Source: Bacteroidia bacterium (lineage in GTDB: Bacteria > Bacteroidota > Bacteroidia > NS11-12g > UBA955). Taken from it: a stretch of 64,000 bases of DNA. The DNA lies in contig JALOAG010000002.1 in the NCBI GenBank assembly GCA_023228875.1, positions 1 through 64,000 on the forward strand, read 5' to 3'. Positions 17,701 to 26,173 of this stretch are shown piece by piece. The position numbers and the translations under genes were made by a program. Position 1 is the stretch's first letter, and every line of letters begins with the position of its first letter. The notes beneath the pieces are model-generated. The model saw only the letters and a program-made list of their open reading frames with translations, had not been told where the DNA came from and did no database searches.

Positions 17701-18537
17701 ATTTCAATTTCTATAACCCCTCAAACAATGGTTCCTGTTGGGGCTACGGTAACATTTAGTGTGCAAATTGAAGATGTTGGAGACAATCCGACTATTGTAT
17801 GGTACAAAAATAATACAGTAATCGCAGGTCAAAATAATGCGATGACCTATGAAGCTGTTGCCGGAAATGATTTTGTTGAAGGAGATTCAATCTGGGCAAA
17901 GGTTATCTCAGTTGACCCTTGCGTAGTTCCAAACACTGTTTCAAGTAACAAACTTGTTGTAGAATTTTGTCCTTTGACACTAACTCCAAGTGCTACACTA
18001 AGCAAGGATGTTAATTCAGGGGTGTTTGCTGGAACTGAGGTTGAGTTTGTATTGACAGTAAATGATGCAGGAGCCACTCCAACTATAGAATGGTTTAAGA
18101 ACAATGTGCTCATCCCTTCTGTAAATGGAATGACATACACAGCAATAGCTGGAACTGATTTTGACAATGGAGATACTATTTGGGCTAGAGCGTTGGCTTC
18201 AGACCCTTGTGCGCTGCCTGATAATGCCGTATCTAATAAAATGGTGATGACTGTGTTTGGGTTAGGAGTGCAAAGTCTTGCATCAAATTTTGATATTAAG
18301 TTAGCTCCAAATCCAAATAGTGGAAACTTTGTGTTGACTGCCAACTTTGTTACCGGAGCTAACTATCGCGCTGATGTAACAGATGTGTTGGGAAGAAAAG
18401 TTTATTCTGAAAATTTCATTGGTAGTCAAAACAGCCAAGAGTTTTCAATGCCGGTTACATTGACACCCGGTGTTTATATGCTTTCAATACACAACAATGA
18501 AATGGGAACTCAAACCATCAGGTTTGTGATTGAATAA
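14788..18537 (+). CDS. Beta-helix surface protein with six Ig-like repeats and T9SS type A tail
   Basis: 1249 aa. Signal peptide (about 1-22), then a parallel beta-helix region (about 25-575) with repeated GGG-x-Y/D-N turns and the opening WYVDANAIG typical of choice-of-anchor Q/polymorphic-repeat proteins. Residues about 579-1153 are six tandem repeats of roughly 96 aa, each with a Cys-x-x-x-(L/I)-x-P start, an (E/Q/V)W(Y/F)KN core, a GD(T/S)I(W/T)A strand in most copies and a DPC-x-x-P loop. The last 85 residues (LAPNPNSGNF to TIRFVIE) form a type A T9SS sorting domain, so the protein should cross the outer membrane by T9SS and be surface-attached or released. Probable adhesin or structural protein; ligand unknown. 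A bidirectional terminator follows the stop. Confidence 0.93.
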   Translation: MKKKYYLLGALVFLFTWQQLDAARWYVDANAIGMYNGKSWKDAFKGLQDGLDKASAGDTIWVASGTYYPVKSPAPSGDPRDVTFYLKDRVHIYGGFSGSEVELSDRRSDSLNLHVKFETILSGDIGTPNNASDNAYHIVISNNLSSFTLDGFTISGGFATDMTALTVGGNDIYRNAGSGIYNYETQGVYRHLVVRDNLAYSTDPELGGGGGMYNWEINAQGTLLVDQSIFVGNIAKNCNGGAMYNSNSSVNIKNSFFYKNEAHTDDEGGGAIDNREGSDCLISDVVFEGNLSTNSGGGIYNDGSKPKLTNVLFLKNQATGSCGGGMDTDGGSDAILNNVTFQSNYAAEDGGGLYGWKSSPTLNHVYFYDNYAANNGGGMYYYNTCKPVITNAIFMENSADNFFGGFGLERESEAVLTNVLFAKNTAINEAGGMGALGSNTKLIVTNATIANNSTKNGNAGGGYDMGSTTTLRNSIIAKNTPDDVTINPFLATLVFHSLIGDTYIEDGSVNPSGSTVTTSYFEDLANDDYRLDVTSMAIDLGDSNFYAPAKTPDLSSIKTDLNGDNRFLGKNVDLGAYERCAQILAPSGLVAKSPNHPVLSGSSITFTLTPKNAGVNPTFQWYKNGSAILGETSMSYAGTTGTDFNDKDTIWAMIYTHETCLSPTDTASAKAIVEICPQVLVPSAAILLSTGTLVPAGTPVSFSLDLNNVGMSPVIEWFKNGKKIPLQSGITYNATAGNNFADGDTIWATVVSSDPCAMPKSTMSNKVVMNICANVLIPSATISKNTGSLVPNGTNVTFTLSPVDAGSSPDIEWYKNSVLIAGQTTTTLNIIAGSDFNTGDTIWAKVLANDPCVVPNNAFSNKEIMSICSSTVIPTISISIDKPRVVPSGTVVAFSSIATDAGASPVFEWYKNGVLIPSVSTSYYFATAGIDYVDGDSITAKLISSEPCAVPNNGMSNAITLSICANVLQPKISISITPQTMVPVGATVTFSVQIEDVGDNPTIVWYKNNTVIAGQNNAMTYEAVAGNDFVEGDSIWAKVISVDPCVVPNTVSSNKLVVEFCPLTLTPSATLSKDVNSGVFAGTEVEFVLTVNDAGATPTIEWFKNNVLIPSVNGMTYTAIAGTDFDNGDTIWARALASDPCALPDNAVSNKMVMTVFGLGVQSLASNFDIKLAPNPNSGNFVLTANFVTGANYRADVTDVLGRKVYSENFIGSQNSQEFSMPVTLTPGVYMLSIHNNEMGTQTIRFVIE
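16521..18247 (+). repeat. Six tandem about 96-aa Ig-like repeats (protein level)
   Basis: Six consecutive copies within the beta-helix cargo gene. Conserved positions are two Cys per copy (near the start and in the DPC motif), W(Y/F)KN in the middle and GDTIWA about 30 residues later. The DNA of the copies has diverged, so this is an old protein-level duplication, not a recent DNA repeat. Confidence 0.85.
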
Positions 18538-18560
18538 AAGTGTGTTTGTTTCATAATAAA

Positions 18561-18590
18561 AAAGGCGGTTAACAATAACCGCCTTTTTTT
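18561..18590. terminator. Bidirectional intrinsic terminator
   Basis: An 11-bp stem (18561-18571 with 18576-18586) and a 4-nt loop, GC-rich in the middle, with an A-run on the left and T-run on the right. It lies between the convergent beta-helix gene and fmt and can serve both. Confidence 0.9.
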
Positions 18591-18611
18591 GTGAAAATTC
18601 GTGAATACTGC

Positions 18612-19538
18612 TCAGTCTCGATAACCCAATAGGAAGTCTGCAATTTTCATCCTTTTTTTTCCTTCTTGTTGAATTTCTGTAATCAAGATGTTCTGATCTG
18701 CACACCCTACAAGTAATTGTTTGTTTGTTATGCTCCATTCACCCGGAGAAAGTGTGGGGATGGAGGCTGTTTCAGATAGTGCAGTTGCATATACTTTAAA
18801 AATTTTGTCATTATGTTGTGTTCTGGCAACAGGATAAGGAGCAAGTCCTCTCACAAAGTTATAAATGGCTGATGCGTTTTGTTCCCAATTAATATAGCAG
18901 TCTTGAGGGAAGATTTTTGGAGCCGCTTTTAATACTATTCCATCAACAGATTGGGTTGAACTTCTAACTGTGTTATTTTGAATTTGTATAAGTGTTTTGT
19001 TTACTAAATCCGCCCCTTCAAACATGAGCTTGTCATGCAAAGTGCCGGCATTGTCTTGATTGGTTATCTCAACTTTAGATTGTAAAATGATTTTTCCGGT
19101 ATCTAATTCCTTTTCAATAAAGAATGTAGTTACTCCAGTTTCTTTTTCACCATTTATAATGGCGTGATTAATAGGCGCAGCACCGCGATATTGGGGGAGT
19201 AAAGATGCGTGAAGGTTGAATGTTCCTTTTGATGGTAGCGCCCACACTGTTTCCGGCAACATGCGAAATGCAATCACAACTTGTACATCAGGATTTAATG
19301 TTTTTAATTCTGAAAGAAATGATTCTGATTTTAGATTGGAAGGTTGTAAGACATGAAGACTTAACTCTTCTGCCATTTTTTTTACAGCAGAACTTTGAAC
19401 AGCTAAACCTCTTCCTGCCGGTTTGTCGGGGGCGGTAACTACTGCTATAATTTGGAATCCTGATTGATGAATCTGTTTTAGTGAATAGGCAGCAAACTCA
19501 GGTGTGCCATAAAATACAATACGGAGCGGTGAATTCAT
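18612..19538 (-). CDS. fmt: Methionyl-tRNA formyltransferase
   Basis: 308 aa from the ATG at 19538 (MNSPLRIVFYGTPEFA), chosen because the conserved beta-strand begins at once; a start 30 nt upstream adds only non-conserved residues. Fmt formylates initiator Met-tRNA with 10-formyl-tetrahydrofolate. Visible are FNLHASLLPQYRGAAPINHA, containing the catalytic Asn-His pair, and ELDTGKII with the catalytic Asp, followed by the C-terminal tRNA-binding domain. It is monocistronic here, divergent from the 1258-aa cargo gene and ending at the shared terminator. Confidence 0.96.
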   Translation of the reverse strand: MNSPLRIVFYGTPEFAAYSLKQIHQSGFQIIAVVTAPDKPAGRGLAVQSSAVKKMAEELSLHVLQPSNLKSESFLSELKTLNPDVQVVIAFRMLPETVWALPSKGTFNLHASLLPQYRGAAPINHAIINGEKETGVTTFFIEKELDTGKIILQSKVEITNQDNAGTLHDKLMFEGADLVNKTLIQIQNNTVRSSTQSVDGIVLKAAPKIFPQDCYINWEQNASAIYNFVRGLAPYPVARTQHNDKIFKVYATALSETASIPTLSPGEWSITNKQLLVGCADQNILITEIQQEGKKRMKIADFLLGYRD

Positions 19539-19606
19539 TCTTTTATTTAAACAACTTTTGAGCTGCAAATTTCATCTAAATTACGACAACGAACCCTAAA
19601 ATCACT

Positions 19607-19614
19607 TATTTTTG
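19607..19614 (+). promoter_or_regulatory. -7 promoter box of the 1258-aa cargo gene
   Basis: TATTTTTG lies 7 nt before the ATG at 19622. The spacing suggests a very short leader. No convincing TTTG partner is seen upstream. Confidence 0.4.
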
Positions 19615-19621
19615 TTCTTTC

Positions 19622-22600
19622 ATGCGGGAATTGATGCGCTTAATCTTGCTGTTGCTCTTATTTTCATTAGGAGTAAATCCTGCTACACTAAAGGCTCAAG
19701 AAGGTTTTGTTAAAAATCTGGGTCAATGGGAAGGCGATTTTGTAATGAAAGCTGCAATCAAGGGTGGTTTTATTTTTCTCGAAAAACAAGGAATGACTTG
19801 GATTCTATATAATTCAGACTCGCTCCATAAACTTCAACATGACAGATATACAAAAACAATACTTCCCGTACAAGTCGTTAAGTCTAAGTTTTTGAATGCA
19901 AACACCATTCCTGTTATTGAGAATTTTGAACCAAGTGAGGCATATTTTAACTTTTACCTTTCTCAAGATCAGAGTAAGTGGTTCAGTGGATTAAGGGCAT
20001 ATAAAGAAGTGTTATATAAAGATGTTTATCCCAATATTGACCTTCAAATACTTCACAATGCAATTGGAATTAAATATAACTTCATTGTGAGAGCAGGAGG
20101 CAATCCTGAATTGATAAAAATACAATATGAAGGTGCCGATAATCTTAGATTAACACAAGATGGGTTTGAAATACAAACAAGTTTAGGTGTAATGAAAGAG
20201 TTGCCCCCAGTTGTTTATCAAGAGATTGCAGGTGAAACAAAATCCATTCCTTGCGAGTTTGCTATTGATGGTAATATTTTAAGTTTTAAATTGAAGTCCA
20301 AGTTTAGCCGCAGGCATAGTCTGATTATCGACCCGATTTTAGTTTTCTCCACTTACTCAGGGTCCGATGCCGATAATTTTGGTTTTACGGCAACTTATGA
20401 TTTGTCAGGAAATGGTTATGCCGGAGGAACGGTTTACAATTTCAATTTTAATGATACACAAGGATTCCCGGTATCTGCCGGTGCATACCAACTTACATTT
20501 AATGGCGGAGTGAATGAAAGCCCTTCCGGAAAATTTTCTTATCCGGCCCGAGACTGTGGGATTCATAAGTATTCACAAGATGGTTCTAAACTGTTGTTTG
20601 GAACATTTTTAGGGGGAACCCACAATGACCAACCACACAGTATGGTTGTGAATAATAAAGACAGGTTGGTTGTGTTTGGTTCTACACGCTCAAGTGACTT
20701 CCCAAAAACACAACAGCATTTGAGTTATGATAATCATAATTCACCGAATGTAAATTACAATATTTTTGTTTCAATATTCAGCCCGGACGGGAAATCTCTC
20801 GTGTCTTCTGCGTTGGTTGGAGGTGTTGGAAATGATGGTATTAATGGAGATTTGACACAATACACAATGGCAGAATTGCCATTGTTGGCTAATTACGCAG
20901 ATGACTTTAGGGGTGAAGTAATTGTAGATGAATTTGATAATGTTTATGTAGCTTCCACATCGAGTTCATTGGATTTTCCTTTGGTAAATCCATTTGTTTC
21001 TACCTATTACAGTCCTCAAAGTGGTGTAGCTTTTAAACTTAGCAGTGATTTATCTACGCTGCTTTGGAGTAGTTATATAGGGACAGGAAAGGTAGGAGAT
21101 TTTAAAAATTTAGATGCAGCCTTTGGAATTGCTTTAGGTACTGACAACGATGTGTTTGTGTGCGGAGGTACAAATAATGGAGAATTCTTTAAAACATTAG
21201 GAGGGCAAAGGTCGTTTATGAGCGGAAACAAACCTGACGGCTATATTATTCGTATTCAAAAAGAAACCGGAGGATTGCTTGCCGGTACCTTAGTAGGAAC
21301 TGATGACTATGATCAATGTTATATGATTAAAACAGACAAGGAGGGCTTTCCTTATGTGTTTGGACAAACTTTAGGCAAATTTCCTGTTACGGGTAATGTA
21401 TATAAAAACGATGGTGCAACGCAGTTTGTGGCTAAGTATAATAAGGATTTAAAAAGTGTTGTTTTCTCAACAACTATTGGCTCTGGACACAATACCAGCG
21501 ATATTTCGCCAACAGCATTTTTGATTGATGATTGCGGCAAAATTTATGTCTCAGGTTGGGGTGGACAGGTTAATTCGCTTTATGGTTTCAGCAATGGTTC
21601 TACTTATGGTATGCCCATAAGTCCGGATGCTTTTCAGAAAACTACGGATGGTTCTGATTTTTGGTTAGCAGTGTTTGCAAAGGATATGCGAGAGTTAATC
21701 TATGCTACTTATATGGGTGGAAAATCCACTCCGTTTGCAAGTGCTTATGAACACGTAGATGGGGGCACGAGCCGATTTGATGCCAGAGGAGTGATTTATC
21801 ATTCTGTTTGTGCAGGCTGTTCCAACAATAGCTTGTTCCCCACTACAGAAGGAGCATTTAGCAGGGTTAACAAGAGTAGCAATTGCAATAACGCACTCTT
21901 TAAATTCGATATGGATCAATTGAATAAGAAGCCTGTTGTTAGCGATACTGTTTTTACTGTTATGGTTGGACAGACTTTGAATTTCTCATATTTTGGAACC
22001 GATACAGATAAGGACGATGTACTCAAACTTTCTTTCACCTCTGACTATATCAATGGTAGTATCCCTTTGCCTCATATACAAGTTACTACATTGCCTAATA
22101 CAGACACGGTTTGGGCATCCTTTTCTTGGAAGCCTAATTGTGATCATTTGACCGGTGATACGATTTATTTGAAAGTAAAAATCGAAGATGGAGGTTGTCC
22201 TCACAGTGATTCATCTTTTGCTTATATTAAAATCTTAGTTACAGAACCCCCTTTAGCCCATGGTCCTGATATTTTGTGTCTTGACTATTTACTGAAAAAT
22301 GAGACTAAAATTGAATGGAAAGATTTTGACACAGATGCTTATTTTGCAAAAGCCTATCTTATTTGCAAATATCCTGATGGTACCTTGCATTTGGTTAAGA
22401 CTATTTTGAATGGTAAGTCAGATTTTATTATTCAGGACGGTATTTTAGATTTGAAAATACAGAATTATTGCTACTTCATTGTAACTGAAAATATTTGTGG
22501 CAGAACCGATACACTTGATTATATGGTTTGTTCCAAAGATGAGTATGAATCCCCCATTGTTGGCAGTCAACTCATTACTGTTACTGTGCCTGAAGACAAT

Positions 22601-23398
22601 AAAAGCGTACAAGTGGTTTGGTCTATGAGCCATGAAGATGATTTTAAAGGGTATAGATTGTATAGAGGGCAAAATGTACAAGGGCAGATTGTTTGGAGGG
22701 AACTTACTGATGTTACTAATGTGTCAGATACTGTCTTTACAGACAGGACTTTTGATGTGAGCAAGGAGTCATATTGTTATTGTTTGCAGGTGGTTGATAA
22801 ATGCGGACATATCAGTGATACTTCAAATTTGGGTTGTAATATTGTACTCAAAGGAGTTTCAGAACGTTGGTATTTTGACTTAAATTGGAATCCTTATCGC
22901 AAATGGGATTCGGGTGTCAAAGAATATGTTTTAAGTCGTAGTGTGGATACCGGAAGTTTGAGACCGATTGTAAGTGTTGTTCAGTCCGTGAATAGTTATA
23001 GAGATGGAGATCTTGACTATTGGTGGGGAGGTTATTATTACCATGTTGATGCTTATCAACAACAAGACACTGGACAAAGGTTTAATGCAGTCAGCTCATC
23101 TAATACAATTTACTTGGTTCAACCGCCTTTGTTGCATGTACCTAATGCCTTTAGCCCCAATGGAGATGGTACAAATGAAGTTTGGGGTTTTGTTCCGGTT
23201 TTTGTGAAAGAGTTTAATATTAAAGTTTTCAATCGCTGGGGTGAGAAAGTATTTGAAACTGACAATAAAGGGTTTCAATGGGATGGAAACTATTTCGGTC
23301 AAGAATCTTTCGATAATGTCTTTATTTGGATTGCTACATATAAGGGTTGGGATGATAGTTTCCACAAGCAACAAGGTACTGTTACGGTGCTGAAATAA
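19622..23398 (+). CDS. Large secreted protein with SBBP/propeller region and T9SS type B tail
   Basis: 1258 aa. Signal peptide (about 1-25, ending LKA-QEG), then an N-terminal domain (FVKNLGQWEGDF) of the DUF7948 type that commonly precedes SBBP-repeat beta-propellers; residues about 235-790 carry blade-like repeats (FGTFLGGTHNDQPHS, YATYMGGKSTPF). Then come Ig/cadherin-like and fibronectin-like segments. The last about 85 residues (NAFSPNGDGTNEVW to QQGTVTVLK) are a gliding-motility-associated CHU_C domain, i.e. a type B T9SS signal. It is therefore predicted to be surface-exposed, possibly an adhesin. A -7 box ends 7 nt before the ATG. Confidence 0.93.
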   Translation: MRELMRLILLLLLFSLGVNPATLKAQEGFVKNLGQWEGDFVMKAAIKGGFIFLEKQGMTWILYNSDSLHKLQHDRYTKTILPVQVVKSKFLNANTIPVIENFEPSEAYFNFYLSQDQSKWFSGLRAYKEVLYKDVYPNIDLQILHNAIGIKYNFIVRAGGNPELIKIQYEGADNLRLTQDGFEIQTSLGVMKELPPVVYQEIAGETKSIPCEFAIDGNILSFKLKSKFSRRHSLIIDPILVFSTYSGSDADNFGFTATYDLSGNGYAGGTVYNFNFNDTQGFPVSAGAYQLTFNGGVNESPSGKFSYPARDCGIHKYSQDGSKLLFGTFLGGTHNDQPHSMVVNNKDRLVVFGSTRSSDFPKTQQHLSYDNHNSPNVNYNIFVSIFSPDGKSLVSSALVGGVGNDGINGDLTQYTMAELPLLANYADDFRGEVIVDEFDNVYVASTSSSLDFPLVNPFVSTYYSPQSGVAFKLSSDLSTLLWSSYIGTGKVGDFKNLDAAFGIALGTDNDVFVCGGTNNGEFFKTLGGQRSFMSGNKPDGYIIRIQKETGGLLAGTLVGTDDYDQCYMIKTDKEGFPYVFGQTLGKFPVTGNVYKNDGATQFVAKYNKDLKSVVFSTTIGSGHNTSDISPTAFLIDDCGKIYVSGWGGQVNSLYGFSNGSTYGMPISPDAFQKTTDGSDFWLAVFAKDMRELIYATYMGGKSTPFASAYEHVDGGTSRFDARGVIYHSVCAGCSNNSLFPTTEGAFSRVNKSSNCNNALFKFDMDQLNKKPVVSDTVFTVMVGQTLNFSYFGTDTDKDDVLKLSFTSDYINGSIPLPHIQVTTLPNTDTVWASFSWKPNCDHLTGDTIYLKVKIEDGGCPHSDSSFAYIKILVTEPPLAHGPDILCLDYLLKNETKIEWKDFDTDAYFAKAYLICKYPDGTLHLVKTILNGKSDFIIQDGILDLKIQNYCYFIVTENICGRTDTLDYMVCSKDEYESPIVGSQLITVTVPEDNKSVQVVWSMSHEDDFKGYRLYRGQNVQGQIVWRELTDVTNVSDTVFTDRTFDVSKESYCYCLQVVDKCGHISDTSNLGCNIVLKGVSERWYFDLNWNPYRKWDSGVKEYVLSRSVDTGSLRPIVSVVQSVNSYRDGDLDYWWGGYYYHVDAYQQQDTGQRFNAVSSSNTIYLVQPPLLHVPNAFSPNGDGTNEVWGFVPVFVKEFNIKVFNRWGEKVFETDNKGFQWDGNYFGQESFDNVFIWIATYKGWDDSFHKQQGTVTVLK

Positions 23399-23414
23399 AA
23401 ATCCTGATACTGTA

Positions 23415-23444
23415 TTTGCATCGCTTGTTAAAATCATACTTTCG
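23415..23444 (+). promoter_or_regulatory. Promoter of the formimidoylglutamase-like gene
   Basis: TTTG at 23415-23418, 18 nt, then TACTTTCG at 23437-23444, a -7 box with C for the third T. The ATG follows 14 nt later. Confidence 0.5.
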
Positions 23445-23458
23445 CATCTGATATTACT

Positions 23459-24496
23459 ATGAAAAATCTGATTTCGGTTTCAAAAGTTGACTTACAAAGT
23501 CTTACTGCTGTGAGGGTGGGGGAGACAAAGTTGGGTGAATGCTTAGACACTGTGCCTCAAGACGAAAGTGTTGAAAGTTATCTTGCAAAATCTGTATCAA
23601 AATTTGTCCTTTTAGGTGTACCAGAAGACGTTGGAGTAAAAGCAAATTTCGGACGACCCGGAGCCGCTACTGCTTGGGAAAATACGTTAAAGAATTTTGT
23701 AAATATTCAGTCTAACCAACTTTTGCATGGCAATGAAATATTGGTCTTGGGATATGTAGATACCCATAAGCAAATGCAGCAAGCCCAACCTCTGAATCCT
23801 GCCATTCCTTCAGAACTAAACAAACTTAGAGATTTAGTGTCTGAAATTGATGAAATGCTTGTACCTATTGTAAAGCAGATTGTAGCAAATGGTAAAATCC
23901 CGATAATCATTGGAGGGGGACATAATAATGCGTATTGCAATATTAAAGGAACCGCACAAGCAAAGGGAAAAGGTATTAATGCTATTAATTTTGATGCTCA
24001 CACTGATTTTAGAGCGTTGGAAGGAAGACATTCAGGAAATGGATTCTCTTATGCTTATAGTCAAGGTTTTTTGAACAAATACTTTGTTTTCGGGATACAT
24101 GAATGTTATACTTCCGAAGCCATTTTTAAAGAAATGAACGACAAACAAAGCTGTATTCATTTCAACACGTTTGAACAAATGGCAATCAGACATGAAAAGG
24201 ATTTTGAAGAAGAATTGTTAATGGCCACTGATTTTATTAATTCAACATCTTTTGGAATAGAGTTGGATTTAGATTCTTTGGCTTTTGTGCCCAGCAGCGC
24301 CATGACTGCAAGCGGCTTTCATATAGAACAGATGAGAAGGTTTTTACATGTGCTTGCTTCCAGCCGAAATGTTTCCTATCTTCATATTTGTGAAGCTGCG
24401 CCCTCCTTAGGTGATGATAAAAACCCCAATATAATTGGAAAATTAATCAGCTATTTAGTTGCTGATTTTGTGAAAGCGAATGTTCGGAGTATGTAA
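23459..24496 (+). CDS. Arginase-superfamily hydrolase, formimidoylglutamase-like
   Basis: 345 aa. The binuclear manganese site of ureohydrolases is complete: GGGHNNAY (about residue 158), NFDAHTDFR (about 178) and ELDLDSLA (about 266). The sequence around these sites resembles formimidoylglutamase (HutG), which releases glutamate and formamide from N-formimidoyl-glutamate in histidine breakdown; agmatinase or guanidinobutyrase activity is possible. No other hut gene is in the window. It appears monocistronic with its own promoter. It is one of three members of this fold here; the one at 62257 has lost its metal site. Confidence 0.88.
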   Translation: MKNLISVSKVDLQSLTAVRVGETKLGECLDTVPQDESVESYLAKSVSKFVLLGVPEDVGVKANFGRPGAATAWENTLKNFVNIQSNQLLHGNEILVLGYVDTHKQMQQAQPLNPAIPSELNKLRDLVSEIDEMLVPIVKQIVANGKIPIIIGGGHNNAYCNIKGTAQAKGKGINAINFDAHTDFRALEGRHSGNGFSYAYSQGFLNKYFVFGIHECYTSEAIFKEMNDKQSCIHFNTFEQMAIRHEKDFEEELLMATDFINSTSFGIELDLDSLAFVPSSAMTASGFHIEQMRRFLHVLASSRNVSYLHICEAAPSLGDDKNPNIIGKLISYLVADFVKANVRSM

Positions 24497-24606
24497 TAAG
24501 CAGAGGCTTTTCTTGTATGTTATTTACGGTGTTTGAATACATGTTCAACTACGTGGGAACGAATGGTTAGCTGTTTTTCTAAAAGTTTTCGGCTTGAAAA
24601 ACTATG

Positions 24607-24636
24607 GCAAAAAAAAGCTGTCCTGTTGGACAGCTT
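24607..24636 (-). terminator. Intrinsic terminator of rpsU
   Basis: A 9-bp stem (24615-24623 with 24628-24636), 4-nt loop, followed on the minus strand by a run of eight U. It lies 25 nt past the rpsU stop. Confidence 0.88.
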
Positions 24637-24661
24637 ACATATTCGTTATGTTTCAAAGTTA

Positions 24662-24856
24662 TTACGCCATTTCTGCACGTTGCATTTGCTGGCGATAGCG
24701 TGCTTTAATTAATTGCTTTCTCTTTTTAATAGAAGGCTTAGTGAAAGCTTGTCTTTCTCTAAGTTCTTTAACAACTCCGGTTCTTTCAAATTTCTTTTTG
24801 AATTTCTTTAAAGCTTTGTCTAATGACTCGTTTTCTTTGATGTTTACTATTAGCAT
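24662..24856 (-). CDS. rpsU: 30S ribosomal protein S21
   Basis: 64 aa from the ATG at 24856 (MLIVNIKENESLDKALKKF); the upstream extension is leader sequence. Small, strongly basic, with the S21 signature RERQAFTKPSIKKRKQ. bS21 sits next to the anti-Shine-Dalgarno region of 16S rRNA. The leader carries a long purine-rich element complementary to the 16S tail, unlike other genes here (see the adjacent regulatory entry), and the gene has its own promoter and terminator. Confidence 0.97.
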   Translation of the reverse strand: MLIVNIKENESLDKALKKFKKKFERTGVVKELRERQAFTKPSIKKRKQLIKARYRQQMQRAEMA

Positions 24857-24872
24857 TGATCCACTTCCTTTT
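24857..24872 (-). promoter_or_regulatory. rpsU: Extended Shine-Dalgarno element of rpsU
   Basis: On the minus strand the leader reads AAAGGAAGTGGATC then A and ATG. Against the usual 16S 3' tail (complement AAAGGAGGTGATC) it pairs over 6, 3 and 3 bp with one mismatch and one bulge. Other starts in the window lack such a site. In Flavobacteriia, rpsU is known to keep a strong SD for autoregulation by bS21; the same is inferred here. Confidence 0.6.
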
Positions 24873-24882
24873 TTTGGGTTCG

Positions 24883-24913
24883 CAAATATAAAAATCTTTT
24901 TTGTATTGACAAG
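24883..24913 (-). promoter_or_regulatory. rpsU: Promoter of rpsU
   Basis: On the minus strand, CTTG (24913-24910), 19 nt, then TATATTTG (24890-24883). The ATG is 26 nt downstream, which leaves room for the Shine-Dalgarno-like element. Confidence 0.5.
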
Positions 24914-24932
24914 TGTCAAAAAGTAAATTCTC

Positions 24933-26072
24933 TTATTTTAATATATCCCTTGCTATAACAAGCTTTTGAATTTCAGAAGTACCTTCTCCAATAGTACAAA
25001 GTTTGGAATCCCTGTAGTATTTTTCAGCAGGGAAGTCTTTTGTATAACCGTAACCTCCAAAAATTTGAACGCTTTCTGTAGCACATTTAACTGCAACTTC
25101 AGAAGCATAGTATTTTGCAAATGCAGATTCTTTATTGACTCTTAACCCTTTGTTTTTTAAGTCAGCAGCTTGTTGAGTTAACAGTGTTGCTGCTTCGATT
25201 TGGGTTTTCATGTCTGCTAATTTGAATCCAATGGCTTGAAAATCTGAAATAGGTTTTCCGAACTGATGTCTTTCTTTTGAATACTGCAATGCAGCTTCAT
25301 AAGCCCCAATTGCAATACCTAAAGACAGGGAGGCAATTGAAATTCGTCCACCGTCTAATATTTTCATGGATTGAATAAAACCTTCGCCAACGTTACCAAG
25401 AATATTTTCCTTAGGTACCCTGCAATCTTCAAAAATCATTTCAGCAGTTTCGGATGCTCTCATTCCCAATTTGTTTTCTTTTTTACCTGCTTTAAAACCG
25501 GGGGTGCCTCTTTCAACTACAAAAGCAGTAATTCCGTGTGAGTCTAACAGCTCTCCGGTTCTTGCTAAAACTACGGCAACTTGACCTGATTTGCCATGTG
25601 TTATCCAATTCTTAGAGCCATTTATAACCCAATCATTACCATCTTGTTTTGCCACACATTGCATACGCATAGCATCAGAGCCTGTATTTGCTTCGGTTAA
25701 GCCCCATGCCCCGATCCATTCACCTGTGGCTAATTTTGGGAGCCATTTTAATTTTTGCTCCTCATTGCCAAACTGTAAAATATGACCGGTACACAGTGAA
25801 TTGTGAGCAGCCATTGAAAGACCGATTGACCCGCATATTTTGGATATTTCGATAATGGCATCCATATACTCAAAATAACCCAAGCCGGAGCCGTTGTATT
25901 TTTCAGGAACTAAAATGCCCATTAAGCCGTATTCTCCCATTTTTTTGAATAAATCAATTGGGAATTCTTGTGACTCGTCCCATGTTTTGTACTCAGGTCG
26001 GATATACTTTTCTGCAAAGTCACGGCAAGTTTCACGAATAAGTTTTTGGCTTTCTGTAATTTCGAAATTCAT
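24933..26072 (-). CDS. Acyl-CoA dehydrogenase
   Basis: 379 aa, full length for a short/medium-chain FAD-dependent acyl-CoA dehydrogenase, which introduces a C2-C3 double bond in acyl-CoA during fatty-acid or branched-chain amino-acid oxidation. Seen are WGLTEANTGSDA (FAD/substrate loop), NGSKNWITHG, the FGKPISDFQAIGFKLADM helix, FGGYGYTKDFPAEKYYRD and the catalytic base region IGEGTSEIQKLVIAR. A TATTTTCG box (26100-26107, minus strand) is 27 nt upstream. It lies between rpsU and the HhH-protein gene but is probably a separate transcription unit. The chain-length preference cannot be read from sequence. Confidence 0.95.
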   Translation of the reverse strand: MNFEITESQKLIRETCRDFAEKYIRPEYKTWDESQEFPIDLFKKMGEYGLMGILVPEKYNGSGLGYFEYMDAIIEISKICGSIGLSMAAHNSLCTGHILQFGNEEQKLKWLPKLATGEWIGAWGLTEANTGSDAMRMQCVAKQDGNDWVINGSKNWITHGKSGQVAVVLARTGELLDSHGITAFVVERGTPGFKAGKKENKLGMRASETAEMIFEDCRVPKENILGNVGEGFIQSMKILDGGRISIASLSLGIAIGAYEAALQYSKERHQFGKPISDFQAIGFKLADMKTQIEAATLLTQQAADLKNKGLRVNKESAFAKYYASEVAVKCATESVQIFGGYGYTKDFPAEKYYRDSKLCTIGEGTSEIQKLVIARDILK

Positions 26073-26173
26073 ATTGTTGGCTAATTCTTCTTAAGTCTGC
26101 GAAAATAATATTTAATTTCTTAATAAGTTATTTGTCTATCGCTTTGAGAATTGGTTTGTTAGAATTTGAATCT

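Noticed and set aside
16521..18247. Regular spacing in the large cargo gene, considered as a CRISPR or DNA repeat array
   Set aside because: The unit is a diverged about 288-nt coding repeat conserved only at protein level.
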